A stretch of DNA of 64,000 nt, taken from Oceaniferula marina (GTDB lineage: Bacteria; Verrucomicrobiota; Verrucomicrobiia; Verrucomicrobiales; Akkermansiaceae). The notes below the pieces were generated by a model, which saw nothing but the letters and a program-made list of their open reading frames with translations, searched no databases and was not told the origin of the DNA. Of this stretch, positions 1 through 8,632 are shown in pieces. Location of the stretch: the NCBI RefSeq assembly GCF_013391475.1, contig NZ_JACBAZ010000006.1:158915-222914 (forward strand), written 5' to 3'. Each line of letters begins with the position of its first letter. The stretch's first letter is position 1. Both the position numbers and the translations under genes were made by a program.

Positions 1-1
1 G

Positions 2-1597
2 ACAGCTGACGGGGCCAACCAGTGGAACCGCTTGTATGATGTCGCCTTTGAGGATGAGACGATGCAGCGCCTGATGTTGCGGCGTTTGCGCACCTTGATG
101 GACCAGCATTTGATGGCGACGTCTACCGGCAGTTGGTTTGATCAGACGATTGATGCTTTGTTTGAGCCGATGAGTTCCTTGCCCGGGCCCTCGAACACCT
201 ACCGTGTCCGCCTGCGCGATACCGAGTTGCCGGAGCGGCGGAGCGAGTTGTTTAATGACTTCACGCAGGCGATCCCGGGAATGAATGTGGTGATACCGGA
301 TAGTCAGTCGGGGACCCCGGATGTGGTGATTGACGAGGTGGATTTCAGTCCTGCAAGCCACGATCAGGATCAGGAGTATATCCGCCTATGGAATCGAGAA
401 TCAAGCGAGGTGGATATCAGTGGCTGGTCGATCAGCCATGGGGTGGAATTTGTTTTTCCAGCAGGCACGGTGATCCCCCGAAACGGCTACCTTTATGTGT
501 CGCCCAAATTGAAGAAATTCGCGAGTCGCTCGGTATCACCCAAGGCCGGTGAACGTTGTCTGGTGACCGGTCCGTATGCCGGGCACCTTTCGAGCTTTGG
601 TGAAGAGCTTGTTTTGAGTGATGCCGCCGCAGGGGAGGTGCAAAGGTTCACCTATCAAGGTGCTCCCTCCTTGGCTCAGCAGTATCTCCTTCTCACCGAG
701 CTTCATTACGCTCCGGGGGTGAATCCGGATGCTGAGTTTATCGAGTTGTGGAACTCGTCATCAAGCGAGACCATCGACCTGACCGGTGTGCATTTCACCG
801 CGGGGGTTGATTTTGATTTTACGACTGCAGACATCACCACCTTGGAGCCTGGGCAACGCTTGTTAGTGGTTAAAGATAGTCTGGCTTTTGCCTCGATCTA
901 TGGCGATTACTTCAATGCGCGCATTGCGGGAGAGTTTGCCAATGGCACCTCATTGAATAACGGGGGGGAGAGACTTAAGCTTGAGGATGCCACGAATTCG
1001 ACCATCTTTGAGTTCCGCTACGATAACCAAAGCCCGTGGCCGGATGCCGGAGGTTCGTCGTTGAGCTATGATCATGGTTTTGGTCTGGGACCAGCCCAAG
1101 TGACTGATTATTCCGATCCTTCGAATTGGGTGGTGACGCCGGGTGAAGAGGGCTCCCCGCTAGGCTACGGCCCCTTGTTCGATAGCTGGCTGGCGGCACG
1201 TGGACAATCGGACCCACTGGAGGAAGATGGCGGCTGGAGTGCCTTGATGAGTTATGCTTTGGGGCGTGATTTACTCGGGGGGGAGGCTGTGTATCGTGTT
1301 GCGGTGGAGTCGCTGACCGATGACGGCTCCGGAGGGTTTGAAGTGGTTGTTGGCGGGGCATCAGAGGAAGCGGATCGCTATCTGACGATGGAAATTTCGG
1401 CGAGATCATGTTTTGATATGGATTTGGATATTGAGGTTTCGAGCAATATGGAGGATTGGCAGAGTGCGGCGGACCTTGAAATCCTTGAGCAGTATGAATC
1501 GGACCATGGCGTGTGGGTCTATAAATACCGGGTTGGCGGAGCACTTGGGCCTGGTGAAAAACGATTTGCGAGATTGGCAGCGCAGAAGAAGGAATGA
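2..1597 (+). CDS. CotH kinase / lamin-tail domain protein, 3' part
   Basis: The reading frame is open to the left edge, so the N-terminus lies outside the window. The first ~70 visible residues (RLMLRRLRTLMDQHL, then a small acidic helix) look like the end of a CotH-type kinase domain. Two lamin-tail-like beta domains follow, near residues 110-210 and 225-350, each with the pattern 'EYIRLWN/EFIELWN ... VDISGWSIS/IDLTGVHFT ... FVFPAGTVI/LEPGQRLLV'. The C-terminal ~120 residues are a further beta-rich part of unknown role. CotH plus lamin-tail proteins are large exported proteins common in Verrucomicrobiota and Planctomycetota, and their substrates are mostly unknown. The stop codon overlaps the start of nadC by 4 bp (ATGA), suggesting co-transcription although the functions look unrelated. 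The lamin-tail call is by pattern; the CotH part is inferred from a short remnant. Confidence 0.72.
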   Translation, partial: TADGANQWNRLYDVAFEDETMQRLMLRRLRTLMDQHLMATSTGSWFDQTIDALFEPMSSLPGPSNTYRVRLRDTELPERRSELFNDFTQAIPGMNVVIPDSQSGTPDVVIDEVDFSPASHDQDQEYIRLWNRESSEVDISGWSISHGVEFVFPAGTVIPRNGYLYVSPKLKKFASRSVSPKAGERCLVTGPYAGHLSSFGEELVLSDAAAGEVQRFTYQGAPSLAQQYLLLTELHYAPGVNPDAEFIELWNSSSSETIDLTGVHFTAGVDFDFTTADITTLEPGQRLLVVKDSLAFASIYGDYFNARIAGEFANGTSLNNGGERLKLEDATNSTIFEFRYDNQSPWPDAGGSSLSYDHGFGLGPAQVTDYSDPSNWVVTPGEEGSPLGYGPLFDSWLAARGQSDPLEEDGGWSALMSYALGRDLLGGEAVYRVAVESLTDDGSGGFEVVVGGASEEADRYLTMEISARSCFDMDLDIEVSSNMEDWQSAADLEILEQYESDHGVWVYKYRVGGALGPGEKRFARLAAQKKE

Positions 1598-2481
1598 GGG
1601 TTGTCAATTCGGTGGTCGCGGTTCAAGATCAGGACATGGACGCAGTGACGAACCAGTTGATCGATTTGGCCTTGCAGGAGGATATTGGCACCGGGGATGT
1701 GACCTCGAAGTACTTTGTCCCTGAGGATAAACAAACGGAATCCTCTATTTATGCCAAGGCGGACGGCGTGGTCGCTGGCTTGGATGTAGCCAAAGAGGTG
1801 TTTTCCCGGATTGATGCATCCTTGAATGTGGTGGTCTTGAAGCAAGATGGTGATCCGATTGCCTACGGTGACCACGTGTTGGAAATATCTGGCTCTGCAC
1901 GCTCCATCTTGACGGCTGAACGAACCGCTCTGAATTTTTTGCAGCGCTTGTCCGGCATCGCGAGCCAAACCGCGGAGTATGTGCGCATGGTCGAGGGGAC
2001 GGTGGCCAGAGTTCTGGATACACGCAAGACGACCCCAGGGTGGAGAGCGATAGAGAAAGCTGCTGTTGTCGCAGGTGGTGGAAGCAATCACCGCATGGGT
2101 TTGTATGACCGGGCGATGGTGAAAGATAATCATCTGGTGGCAGAGAATAAACTGGAGGCTTTGCAGGATGCGATTGACCGGCTGAAGCAAGACCAGCCGG
2201 ATGTGGAAGTTGAATTGGAAGCGGACACGCTGGATCAGGTGAAGGGGTTTTTGTCTCTCGATGGTGTGGATCATCTTTTGCTTGATAACATGAGCAACGA
2301 GCAGATGAAGCTGGCGGTTGCCATGCGAGATGCCGCGGATCGGAAGCCATTGTTGGAAGCCAGTGGGGGGGTGAATCTCGAGACCATGGCGGGCATTGCC
2401 CGGACAGGGGTGGATTTTATTTCTGTTGGCGCGCTTACGCACTCGGCGGTGGCTCTGGATTTGTCTTTGGAGTTTCAATAA
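1594..2481 (+). CDS. nadC: Nicotinate-nucleotide pyrophosphorylase (carboxylating)
   Basis: Quinolinate phosphoribosyltransferase, the NAD de novo step that converts quinolinate and PRPP to nicotinate mononucleotide, CO2 and PPi in the cytoplasm. The 295-residue product has the usual family length. Visible landmarks are the N-terminal 'ALQEDIGTGDVTS', the PRPP/quinolinate-binding 'TAERTALNFLQRLSGIAS', 'VLDTRKTTPGWR', 'GGGSNHRMGLYDRAMVKDNH' and the C-terminal barrel segment 'EASGGVNLETM'. The ATG at 1594 overlaps the upstream stop and is preceded by a purine-rich AGAAGAAGG. An internal ATG at 1636 would give a more typical N-terminus. nadA and nadB are not in the window. Confidence 0.96.
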   Translation: MRVVNSVVAVQDQDMDAVTNQLIDLALQEDIGTGDVTSKYFVPEDKQTESSIYAKADGVVAGLDVAKEVFSRIDASLNVVVLKQDGDPIAYGDHVLEISGSARSILTAERTALNFLQRLSGIASQTAEYVRMVEGTVARVLDTRKTTPGWRAIEKAAVVAGGGSNHRMGLYDRAMVKDNHLVAENKLEALQDAIDRLKQDQPDVEVELEADTLDQVKGFLSLDGVDHLLLDNMSNEQMKLAVAMRDAADRKPLLEASGGVNLETMAGIARTGVDFISVGALTHSAVALDLSLEFQ

Positions 2482-2541
2482 GATCCATATCGGTGCTTCT
2501 GGAGTGTTGCATTCCCGGAGAGCTGAGGTAGCTTGGCCGCC

Positions 2542-3273
2542 ATGATGATGAAGTTGTCTGTGTTCCGTTTGGTGCTGCTTGCCTTGATGAGCTGGGGAGC
2601 GGTGCATGCTGCCGAGGATACTCCAAAGAATGCGCCCAAGGATGCGCTCAAGGTGTCGGCGGAGGTTTTGAATCAAATGGCCTCGGATCAATTTGAGCAG
2701 CGGGAACAAGCCTACGGCGAGCTCAAATCGTGGGCTGCAAAACACCGTCAGCAAGCACCCGAAATCCTTTACCAAGTGTGGAAGGGGGTGGATAACCCTG
2801 AGGTAAAAGCCCGCTGTCATGCGCTGATGAAGCAGTCGGCGATCCAACGGAAATTTGGCAAGGGGAAAGGTTTTGTCGGGATCATGATGGACCCGGTCGG
2901 GCAGGTTGCGATTCGGGTGTTACAGGTGCTGCCTAACACTCCTGCCCAGAAGGCAGGGCTTCAGCCAGGAGATGTGATTGTCGGTATCGATGCCTTGGAT
3001 TTTTCAGAGCTGAAGGAGAAAAAGGCGAGCTTCGATGCCCGGGATACGTTTCAAGCTTATGTGTCAGGAAAACAGCCGGACGATGTGGTGACCCTTCACC
3101 TTGAGAGAGGGGGGGCGAAGCTAGACAAACAGGTCACGCTGATGAAGCGTCCGGCATCTGCCGATCGCGGGATTTTTGGGCAAGGTCAGGACCGGGCGAA
3201 GCTGGAAGCCGAGGCCTTTTTCAAGCAGTGGTTCATGGGGATGGAGAACGCTCCTTCGAAAGAGAAGAACTAG
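2542..3273 (+). CDS. Secreted PDZ-domain protein
   Basis: Protein of about 243 residues with an N-terminal signal peptide (KLSVFRLVLLALMSWGAVHA, cleavage after AHA/A likely). A helical segment at ~30-105 resembles the 'degradation of substrate mass' repeats of PVC proteins (SDQFEQREQAYGEL...NPEVKARC). A single PDZ domain follows at ~110-205 (FVGIMMDP...VLPNTPAQKAGLQPGDVIVGID). No protease domain is visible, so it is probably a periplasmic adaptor or regulator rather than a DegP-type protease. Three consecutive ATGs begin at 2542; a TTG at 2533 sits at better spacing from GAGG (2525-2528), so the start is uncertain by a few codons. The 3' end overlaps the convergent gene that ends at 3233 by 41 bp. 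Confidence 0.75.
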   Translation: MMMKLSVFRLVLLALMSWGAVHAAEDTPKNAPKDALKVSAEVLNQMASDQFEQREQAYGELKSWAAKHRQQAPEILYQVWKGVDNPEVKARCHALMKQSAIQRKFGKGKGFVGIMMDPVGQVAIRVLQVLPNTPAQKAGLQPGDVIVGIDALDFSELKEKKASFDARDTFQAYVSGKQPDDVVTLHLERGGAKLDKQVTLMKRPASADRGIFGQGQDRAKLEAEAFFKQWFMGMENAPSKEKN

Positions 3274-3997
3274 GGGCGGCTTCCGGCTGGATGGGGGGGA
3301 GCTTGTTTTGTCTCGCCTCGAAGTGTTCCATCACTTTTTTGTAGTCTTTGTGTTCGATCAGGCTGGCTTCTGCCAGTGACTGCAACAATTGCTTGGCTCT
3401 GGCTTTGGCGAAGTGGGTGTCTGTATCAGTGGCCTTCTCGTCTCGTGGTGGACTGATGACGAGGTTGGGCAGCAGTTTTTCAACTCCGGGCAGGATGCTG
3501 GCATCGATGATATTTCGGATGACGGCGGTTTCGTTGGCTGACGGGCCTTTGGTGATGGTTGGGAGTTCGCCTGCAGCAAGTGAGTCGAGGTTGATGTCGT
3601 CGTCGAAAATACCAAGCTTATGGCAGTGGTCGTAGTTGCTCAGCAGTGTGTCGCGGATGAGTTTTTCCCGGATGGGGACCGATCCACTTTCTTCGTCCGC
3701 AAAGAAGCCTTTTTCTTTTTGCATGACTTTGTCTAATACCTCATTGGGTGTCAGCCCCAACAAGGAAGCCTGGTGGATTTCAGACATCGCTTTAAGCAGG
3801 TTTTGTTGGGCGGATTCGGCATAAAATTGCTCATAGGCTGCGGACTCGCTGGCATGGTTGCTGAGCTCGATGACAAGTTGCCGTTGTTTCTGGTACTTTC
3901 GGCAGCTTTTGATGCCAAAGAGGGCGACGGCAATGACGACGACAAGAAGGACGCCTTGTTTGATGTATTCGCTGGCTGGTAGGTTGGCGTTAAACAT
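3233..3997 (-). CDS. Membrane-anchored protein of unknown function, PilT-linked
   Basis: The 254-residue product has one N-terminal membrane segment (residues ~13-30, GVLLVVVIAVALFGIK) followed by a basic stop and a mostly helical, charged soluble region, probably periplasmic. The C-terminus is proline- and serine-rich. I recognise no family. It starts 12 bp after the stop of the PilT-like gene at 4010 on the same strand, so it is probably the last gene of a PilT-PilT-X operon and may belong to the same pilus or envelope machine. Its last codons overlap the convergent PDZ gene. Confidence 0.6.
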   Translation of the reverse strand: MFNANLPASEYIKQGVLLVVVIAVALFGIKSCRKYQKQRQLVIELSNHASESAAYEQFYAESAQQNLLKAMSEIHQASLLGLTPNEVLDKVMQKEKGFFADEESGSVPIREKLIRDTLLSNYDHCHKLGIFDDDINLDSLAAGELPTITKGPSANETAVIRNIIDASILPGVEKLLPNLVISPPRDEKATDTDTHFAKARAKQLLQSLAEASLIEHKDYKKVMEHFEARQNKLPPIQPEAAPSSSLSKERSPSP

Positions 3998-4009
3998 GGA
4001 TGTGGATCG

Positions 4010-5077
4010 TTATTTTTTGTTGGTAGGTTCGAAGCGCTTGCGGTCCCGGCAATTGAAAATCGCTTCTTGTTGCGTGATTTGATTGGCTGCGAGCAGTTGG
4101 GCGAGGCATTCGTCGATGGTGTGCATACCTTCGGCCTGACCAATTTCCATCAAACCGACAACCTGTTCGATTTTTCGTTCCCGGATGCAGGTGCGTAGCC
4201 CGTGGTTCATTCTGAGAACTTCAGAAGCAAGCACGCGCCCCTGGCCGTTGGCTGTCGGGATCAGCCGTTGGGAGACGATGGCTTCACAAACGTTGGCGAG
4301 TTGGGCGACGATTTGTTGTTGCTGATCCGGAGGGAACACATCGACAAGTCGGTCGATACTCTGAGGGGCGTCCACGGTGTGGAGGGTAGCGATGACAAGG
4401 TGGCCGGTTTCGGCGGCGGTGAGCGCGATCCGGATGGTTTCGAGATCCCGGAGCTCGGAGACAACGATGACATCGGGGTCTTGTCTCAAGGATTGGCGCA
4501 GCGCTTTGGGAAACGACTTGGTATCGCTGCCAACCTCCCGTTGTTTGACCAGGCAGGACATGTGAGGGTAGACAAACTCGATCGGGTCTTCGATGGTGAT
4601 AATCACTCCGGAGCGGGTTTCAGAGACGCGTTTGATCATCGATGCCATGGTCGTGGATTTGCCTGAGCCGGTGATGCCGGTGACCAGCACCAAGCCTCTG
4701 CGCAGCTGGCAAATATGCTCGATGATCGGGTAGTGGCCGAGTTCGGCCAGATTCGGGATCTCGGTGGGGATGTAGCGGAATGATGCCTCGACATGCCCCC
4801 GGGTGAAGTGGGCGTTGCCACGGAAACGGCCGATGTCATCCACCTGGATGGCGAAGTCGAGCTCCCAGTCTTGTTCGAGTTCGGCCCGTTGCGACTCGGT
4901 GAGGGTGTCCATGATCAGGGACTTGGTGACCTCGTCATTGAGACAGAAGGTTTCCAGAGGTTTGAGCACACCATCGATTCGGGCTGCGGGTGGAGCTCCA
5001 CTGGATAGGTGTAAATCGGAACCTCCGTATTCGACGGTGATCCTGAGGTAATCGGTGACGCTTTTAACTTCGCTCAT
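4010..5077 (-). CDS. PilT-like twitching/retraction ATPase
   Basis: The 355-residue hexameric-ATPase-type protein of the GspE/PilT superfamily powers pilus retraction at the inner membrane base. It has an N-terminal PAS-like half (GGSDLHLSSGAPPAARIDG), Walker A GITGSGKSTTMASMI, an Asp box (IITIEDPIEF), a Walker B region (RQDPDVIVVSELRD in place of the usual GE(M/I)RD) and a His box (TGHLVIATLHT). The SELRD variant is odd, because PilT proteins normally have GEMRD. The canonical AIRNLIRE signature near the C-terminus is not evident; the region reads CIRERKIEQVVGLMEIG, closer to PilU or diverged PilT2. It lies 33 bp after the paralogue at 5111. Confidence 0.9.
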   Translation of the reverse strand: MSEVKSVTDYLRITVEYGGSDLHLSSGAPPAARIDGVLKPLETFCLNDEVTKSLIMDTLTESQRAELEQDWELDFAIQVDDIGRFRGNAHFTRGHVEASFRYIPTEIPNLAELGHYPIIEHICQLRRGLVLVTGITGSGKSTTMASMIKRVSETRSGVIITIEDPIEFVYPHMSCLVKQREVGSDTKSFPKALRQSLRQDPDVIVVSELRDLETIRIALTAAETGHLVIATLHTVDAPQSIDRLVDVFPPDQQQQIVAQLANVCEAIVSQRLIPTANGQGRVLASEVLRMNHGLRTCIRERKIEQVVGLMEIGQAEGMHTIDECLAQLLAANQITQQEAIFNCRDRKRFEPTNKK

Positions 5078-5110
5078 GATGGCTGCTTCGTGATCAGGTG
5101 TGGTGATTTG

Positions 5111-6163
5111 TTAGGAGATGCCTCGCAGAAAACGGTCGAAGTCCTGGGCGTTCGGTGACGCCTTGCGCGCGACTTCCGCAGAAATAAACCCTTGTTCGCT
5201 TGCCGCTACGAGGTAACGCACGAAGGAACAATTGGCGGCATTATCCCCGCGGTTCATGTGGTCGGAGATTTCGGCCAGATTGGCTTCTTCGATCCATTTG
5301 CGCGTGCCTGCTTCGTTTTGCAGGTGCTCAATCGCAAGAAAAAGACCCTCCTCGCTGCGGGGTAGAAGTTGTTGGGATAGGATGCCTGTTAGATGTTGGG
5401 AGAGAAGCTTGAGTAATCCGCTCCGTTCTTCGGCTGGGAACAGGTTGGATAAGCGCTCCAGACTGTCTGTTACACCGGAGCTATGCAAGGTGGCGACGAC
5501 CAGGTGGCCGGTTTCTGCGGCCTGCAAACAAACTTTGGCTGTTTCTTCATCACGAATTTCACCGACGAAGATGATGTCCGGACTTTGTCTCATGGATGCA
5601 CGCAATGCGGAACCAAACGATGGGGTGTCGGCGTGTAGTTCTCGTTGGGAAAAGTAGCTGTGTTGATTGGCAAACAGATATTCGATCGGGTCTTCGATGG
5701 TGACAATGTGTTTGGTCAAGTGATGGTTGACCCATTGGAGAGCGGAAGCGACGGTGGTGGATTTTCCCGATCCGGTTGGGCCGGTGACGAGAATGAATCC
5801 GGCGTTTTGGTTGAACCATTGGGTGATGAGGTTTTCCGGGAGTCCGAGTTCGGTCAGGCTCGGGATTTCATTTTTGATCGGGCGTAGTACGGCGGCGAGC
5901 AGCCCGAGTGAACGGTAGAGGTTAACGCGTAGGCGTTTGCCTTCGGGGATCACGTGGCTGATGTCTTTTTCCGTGGTTGTTTCGGGGTCTGCATGGCAGC
6001 TTCGCCAGAAGGTTTCCATGGTTTCCCGCGGGACTGCTGGGTGGTCGAGCGGGGTGATGACATTGTCCAAGCGGATCCTGGGGACTTCCCCCTCAGAGAG
6101 GAACAGGTCGGTGGCCCCGGATTCAAATGCCTTTTCGGCAAGTCGGTCGATGAGTGCGTGCAT
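5111..6163 (-). CDS. PilT/PilU-like ATPase, second copy
   Basis: The 350-residue paralogue of the next gene shares the superfamily layout: 'GATDLFLSEGEVPRIR' N-domain, Walker A GPTGSGKSTTVASALQW, Asp box 'IVTIEDPIEYLF', Walker B 'RQSPDIIFVGEIRDEET' and His box 'AAETGHLVVATLHS'. It keeps the canonical GEIRD glutamate that the neighbouring copy has replaced, so the pair may form a PilT/PilU-type set with one fully active motor. It is first in a minus-strand operon with the 4010 and 3233 genes. No pilin or pilus assembly genes are in the window, so any machine must be encoded elsewhere. Confidence 0.9.
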   Translation of the reverse strand: MHALIDRLAEKAFESGATDLFLSEGEVPRIRLDNVITPLDHPAVPRETMETFWRSCHADPETTTEKDISHVIPEGKRLRVNLYRSLGLLAAVLRPIKNEIPSLTELGLPENLITQWFNQNAGFILVTGPTGSGKSTTVASALQWVNHHLTKHIVTIEDPIEYLFANQHSYFSQRELHADTPSFGSALRASMRQSPDIIFVGEIRDEETAKVCLQAAETGHLVVATLHSSGVTDSLERLSNLFPAEERSGLLKLLSQHLTGILSQQLLPRSEEGLFLAIEHLQNEAGTRKWIEEANLAEISDHMNRGDNAANCSFVRYLVAASEQGFISAEVARKASPNAQDFDRFLRGIS

Positions 6164-6180
6164 GGATCTTCACCAACTAA

Positions 6181-6251
6181 AGCGATTCTAGCGGACGCCT
6201 GCAAGGATGAAGGGCGAAATTGTGCAATGAGGGCAGTCATGCAGAATCGCT
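6181..6251. repeat. 9-bp inverted repeat upstream of the pilT pair and riboswitch
   Basis: AGCGATTCT (6181-6189) and AGAATCGCT (6243-6251) are perfect inverted copies 53 nt apart, in the divergent spacer between the pilT operon and the B12 riboswitch. It could be a regulator site or a weak long-loop hairpin. No function can be assigned from sequence alone. Confidence 0.35.
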
Positions 6252-6334
6252 CTTAACCTGTGCGTATTGTGATTGTTTCAGCAATCGGCTTGCTATTTCA
6301 ATCTTGCTCCCTAGTTTCGCGCCGTCGGCCATCT

Positions 6335-6495
6335 GCTGAAGGTGGCTCGACTCTTCCAGGGATGCCCGTGGCACGGGCAGGAAATAGATGGGAAATTCGG
6401 TGACTTTGAGCAATCAAGGGATTCCGAAGCGGTTCCGCCACTGTGAATTGTCTCGTATCGAGTATACGAGGGAAAAGTCAGAAAACCAGCCTTGG
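6335..6495 (+). promoter_or_regulatory. Cobalamin (B12) riboswitch
   Basis: The core of the adenosylcobalamin aptamer is recognisable in order. First comes a hairpin GCCCGT-GGC-ACGGGC (6363-6377), then 'GATGGGAAATTCGGTG' (6387-6402), then a B12-box 'GCGGTTCCGCCACTGTGAA' (around 6429-6447). A variable 7-bp stem follows, CTCGTAT/ATACGAG (6452-6470), and then 'AGTCAGAAAACCAGCC' (around 6476-6491). It stands directly upstream of a BtuB-like receptor and the BtuF/D/C genes, the classic regulon of this aptamer. Binding is expected to turn the operon off. There is no terminator with a U-tract before the gene, so control is more likely at translation initiation. The boundaries are approximate. Confidence 0.9.
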
Positions 6496-6545
6496 GAAGA
6501 TGGATCCAGCGCCTGCGTGAAACAGGCAACGAACCACCATTCCAA

Positions 6546-8522
6546 ATGAACAGAAAATGCGCACTCTTGAAGAGTGCAGAAATGACGGGCCTGCGCGGAT
6601 TTGCAGCGGGCAGTGTATTGTTGGCGAGTTTCGGCGTGTCTGCCGCTCAGGATGTCCAACAAAGTCAAGACCGGGCAGAAGCCGAGGTGAAATCGAAGCC
6701 GAAGGAAGAGTTTTTGGCTCCTACCACTGTGATGGCCAACCGGGTTGAAACCGAATTGGCCAAAGTGGGGAACTCGGTGACGGTGCTCGATGTGGGCTTG
6801 TTGGAAACCCAGGGAGTCCGAAATCTTGACGAGGCTCTGAAATTTGTGCCAGGTGTTGTCTCCGATTCGGTGGGCGGCCAGAGAGGTTCTACCTCTGACG
6901 TTTATTTCCGGGGAACCCGGACCGCTCATGCGCACGTCGTCGTTGATGGTATGCGCATTAGCGATGCGAATACCTCTGCTGTTGGGATTAAACAATTTCT
7001 TGGAAATAACAATCTGGGTGGCTTGTCTAACGTAGAGGTATTACGTGGGCCTCAAGGGGCACTCTACGGTGGTGACTCCATTGGAGGGGTCATCGGTATC
7101 TACTCAGAAAAGGGAGAAGGACCTTATCACGGCGATCTGTTTGTTGAAGGTGGATCGTTCAACTCGTGGAATTCCATTCTTAGCATGCAGGGGTCCGAGG
7201 GAGACTTTTCGTATTCCTTGGGGCTTGGCTACGAAACCACAGAGAATGATCTGGATCATAATGATTTTGATTCATTTTCTTATGCCTTGCGCTTGGACTA
7301 TGTCGTCAACCCTTGCCTGAATGTTGGCCTGACCTGGCGAGGTGCCGATTCTACCTATCAAGGGCCTCAAGTCGGACGGTATTATTCGGGTCCGGATGAA
7401 ACGGATTTGACCTATAACTTGGGCACTTTGTTTGCCGAGTATGAAGTGAATGATCAATGGGTCAGCAAGTTGACCTTGGGTGTTTACGATCAAGATTCCG
7501 AATTTGAGAGTCTTGCCCCCAACCCCAATGGTCCGGTTGTGCCGTATCTCAATGATGAAGACATCACCAAATACGCTGCTTACTGGGATAACACCGTGAA
7601 GTGGAATGACCAACACACCACGGTAGCCGGCCTCGTTTACGAAGATTCCGATTTTTCCTACGCGAACAGTTTTGGGTCGGCGGATGATCGCACCCGGACC
7701 CAGTATGGATTGTATGTGAATCATATTTGGGATGTGACTGAACAATTCAACGTCAGCGGTGGTGCCCGGTGGGAGAACTACGACGATGATGGCAAAAATG
7801 GATACGATGACGATGTGGTCACCTGGCGTGTTGCTTCTGCTTACACGGTGTCTCAAACCGACTCGATCGTTCGAGCCAGTGTTGGGCATGGTTTCCGCCT
7901 TCCTGCATTCACTGAGATGTATGGATATGGGGCAGGATTCTACAGTGAGCTTGACCCCGAGGAGTCACTTGGTTGGGACTTTGGAGTGGAGCAGCCGTTT
8001 TGTGATGGTCAGTATAAGATCGGAGTGACTTACTTTGGTAATCGAATCGAGGATGCTATTACCAGTGTTCCTCCTGTTTATGATAACAATTGGAATTTGA
8101 TTCAACCCGGTAGTTATGAAAATGCAGATGGCGTGACCGAAACCAGTGGTATCGAAGCTTCGGCTGAGGCTCATTTTCTTGATCAACGATTGAGTGTTTA
8201 TCTGAGTTACACCTGGCTGGACCGGGCTCTGGTGGATATTCCTGAGAACTCCCTGGGGCTTCGCCTGCATGGGCGGATCAGTGATCAACTCAATGCCGGG
8301 GTGACGGCAAGCTATCTGGATTCCCGCAGTTACGGTGGTAATACGATGGATTCCTACACCCTGATCAACCTGTATGGCAATTATGAGGTAAATGAGAACC
8401 TGGCCTTTAATGCCCGCGTTGAGAACCTGTTCGACGAACATTACGAATACTACAACGGATACGGGAGTGTTTACCCCGGACGCGGAATCGGTTTCTTCGG
8501 TGGCATTACCCTCAGCTGGTAA
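6546..8522 (+). CDS. BtuB-like TonB-dependent vitamin B12 receptor
   Basis: Outer-membrane receptor that imports cobalamin using TonB/ExbBD energy. The product is 658 residues from the ATG at 6546. It carries a signal peptide (GFAAGSVLLASFGVSAAQ), an N-terminal plug domain near 55-180 (TTVMANRVETELAKVGNSV, EVLRGPQGALYGGDSIGGV) and a 22-strand-type barrel ending in a terminal tryptophan (GFFGGITLSW), the outer-membrane insertion signal. A TTG that opens the frame at 6492 lies within the riboswitch and is rejected. ATG 6546 has no clear Shine-Dalgarno site, whereas ATG 6582 has GAAGAG at good spacing; both give a plausible signal peptide. The riboswitch upstream and BtuF/D/C genes downstream make B12 the likely substrate, though cobinamide or other corrinoids are possible. 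Confidence 0.9.
   Translation: MNRKCALLKSAEMTGLRGFAAGSVLLASFGVSAAQDVQQSQDRAEAEVKSKPKEEFLAPTTVMANRVETELAKVGNSVTVLDVGLLETQGVRNLDEALKFVPGVVSDSVGGQRGSTSDVYFRGTRTAHAHVVVDGMRISDANTSAVGIKQFLGNNNLGGLSNVEVLRGPQGALYGGDSIGGVIGIYSEKGEGPYHGDLFVEGGSFNSWNSILSMQGSEGDFSYSLGLGYETTENDLDHNDFDSFSYALRLDYVVNPCLNVGLTWRGADSTYQGPQVGRYYSGPDETDLTYNLGTLFAEYEVNDQWVSKLTLGVYDQDSEFESLAPNPNGPVVPYLNDEDITKYAAYWDNTVKWNDQHTTVAGLVYEDSDFSYANSFGSADDRTRTQYGLYVNHIWDVTEQFNVSGGARWENYDDDGKNGYDDDVVTWRVASAYTVSQTDSIVRASVGHGFRLPAFTEMYGYGAGFYSELDPEESLGWDFGVEQPFCDGQYKIGVTYFGNRIEDAITSVPPVYDNNWNLIQPGSYENADGVTETSGIEASAEAHFLDQRLSVYLSYTWLDRALVDIPENSLGLRLHGRISDQLNAGVTASYLDSRSYGGNTMDSYTLINLYGNYEVNENLAFNARVENLFDEHYEYYNGYGSVYPGRGIGFFGGITLSW
6561..6577 (+). 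promoter_or_regulatory. Hairpin covering a candidate ribosome-binding site of the B12 receptor gene
   Basis: GCACTCT (6561-6567), loop TGA and AGAGTGC (6571-6577) form a perfect 7-bp stem with a 3-nt loop. The purine run GAAGAG (6569-6574) ends 7 nt before an ATG at 6582, so its 3' arm would hide that Shine-Dalgarno-like site. It lies inside the reading frame if translation starts at the ATG at 6546. It could be part of the riboswitch expression platform, or a chance hairpin in coding sequence. Confidence 0.4.
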
Positions 8523-8555
8523 TGGCCCCAATTTGAATCTCTGGTTGAGATTCCT

Positions 8556-8587
8556 CCCAGGCATGAGCATGGTTTGATGCCTGGGAG
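8556..8587 (+). terminator. Strong hairpin after the B12 receptor gene
   Basis: TCCCAGGCAT (8556-8565) and ATGCCTGGGA (8578-8587) form a perfect 10-bp stem with a 12-nt loop, 33 nt after the receptor stop codon. No T-run follows, so it may be a processing or mRNA-stabilising hairpin that lowers expression of the genes downstream rather than a full terminator. Confidence 0.5.
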
Positions 8588-8632
8588 TATGGAGAGATCA
8601 TTCGAGTGGTTCCGGGTGATCTCTTCCCAACG

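Noticed and set aside
1519..2847. Long antisense open frame of 442 codons across nadC
   Set aside because: It covers the highly conserved nadC on the other strand, is rich in His/Gln/Arg, and matches no family; it is a codon-bias shadow.
6492..6545. TTG start that would extend the B12 receptor into the riboswitch
   Set aside because: The extra residues would be encoded by the end of the aptamer (CAGCCTTGGGAAG region) and add no signal peptide; ATG 6546 or 6582 is more sensible.
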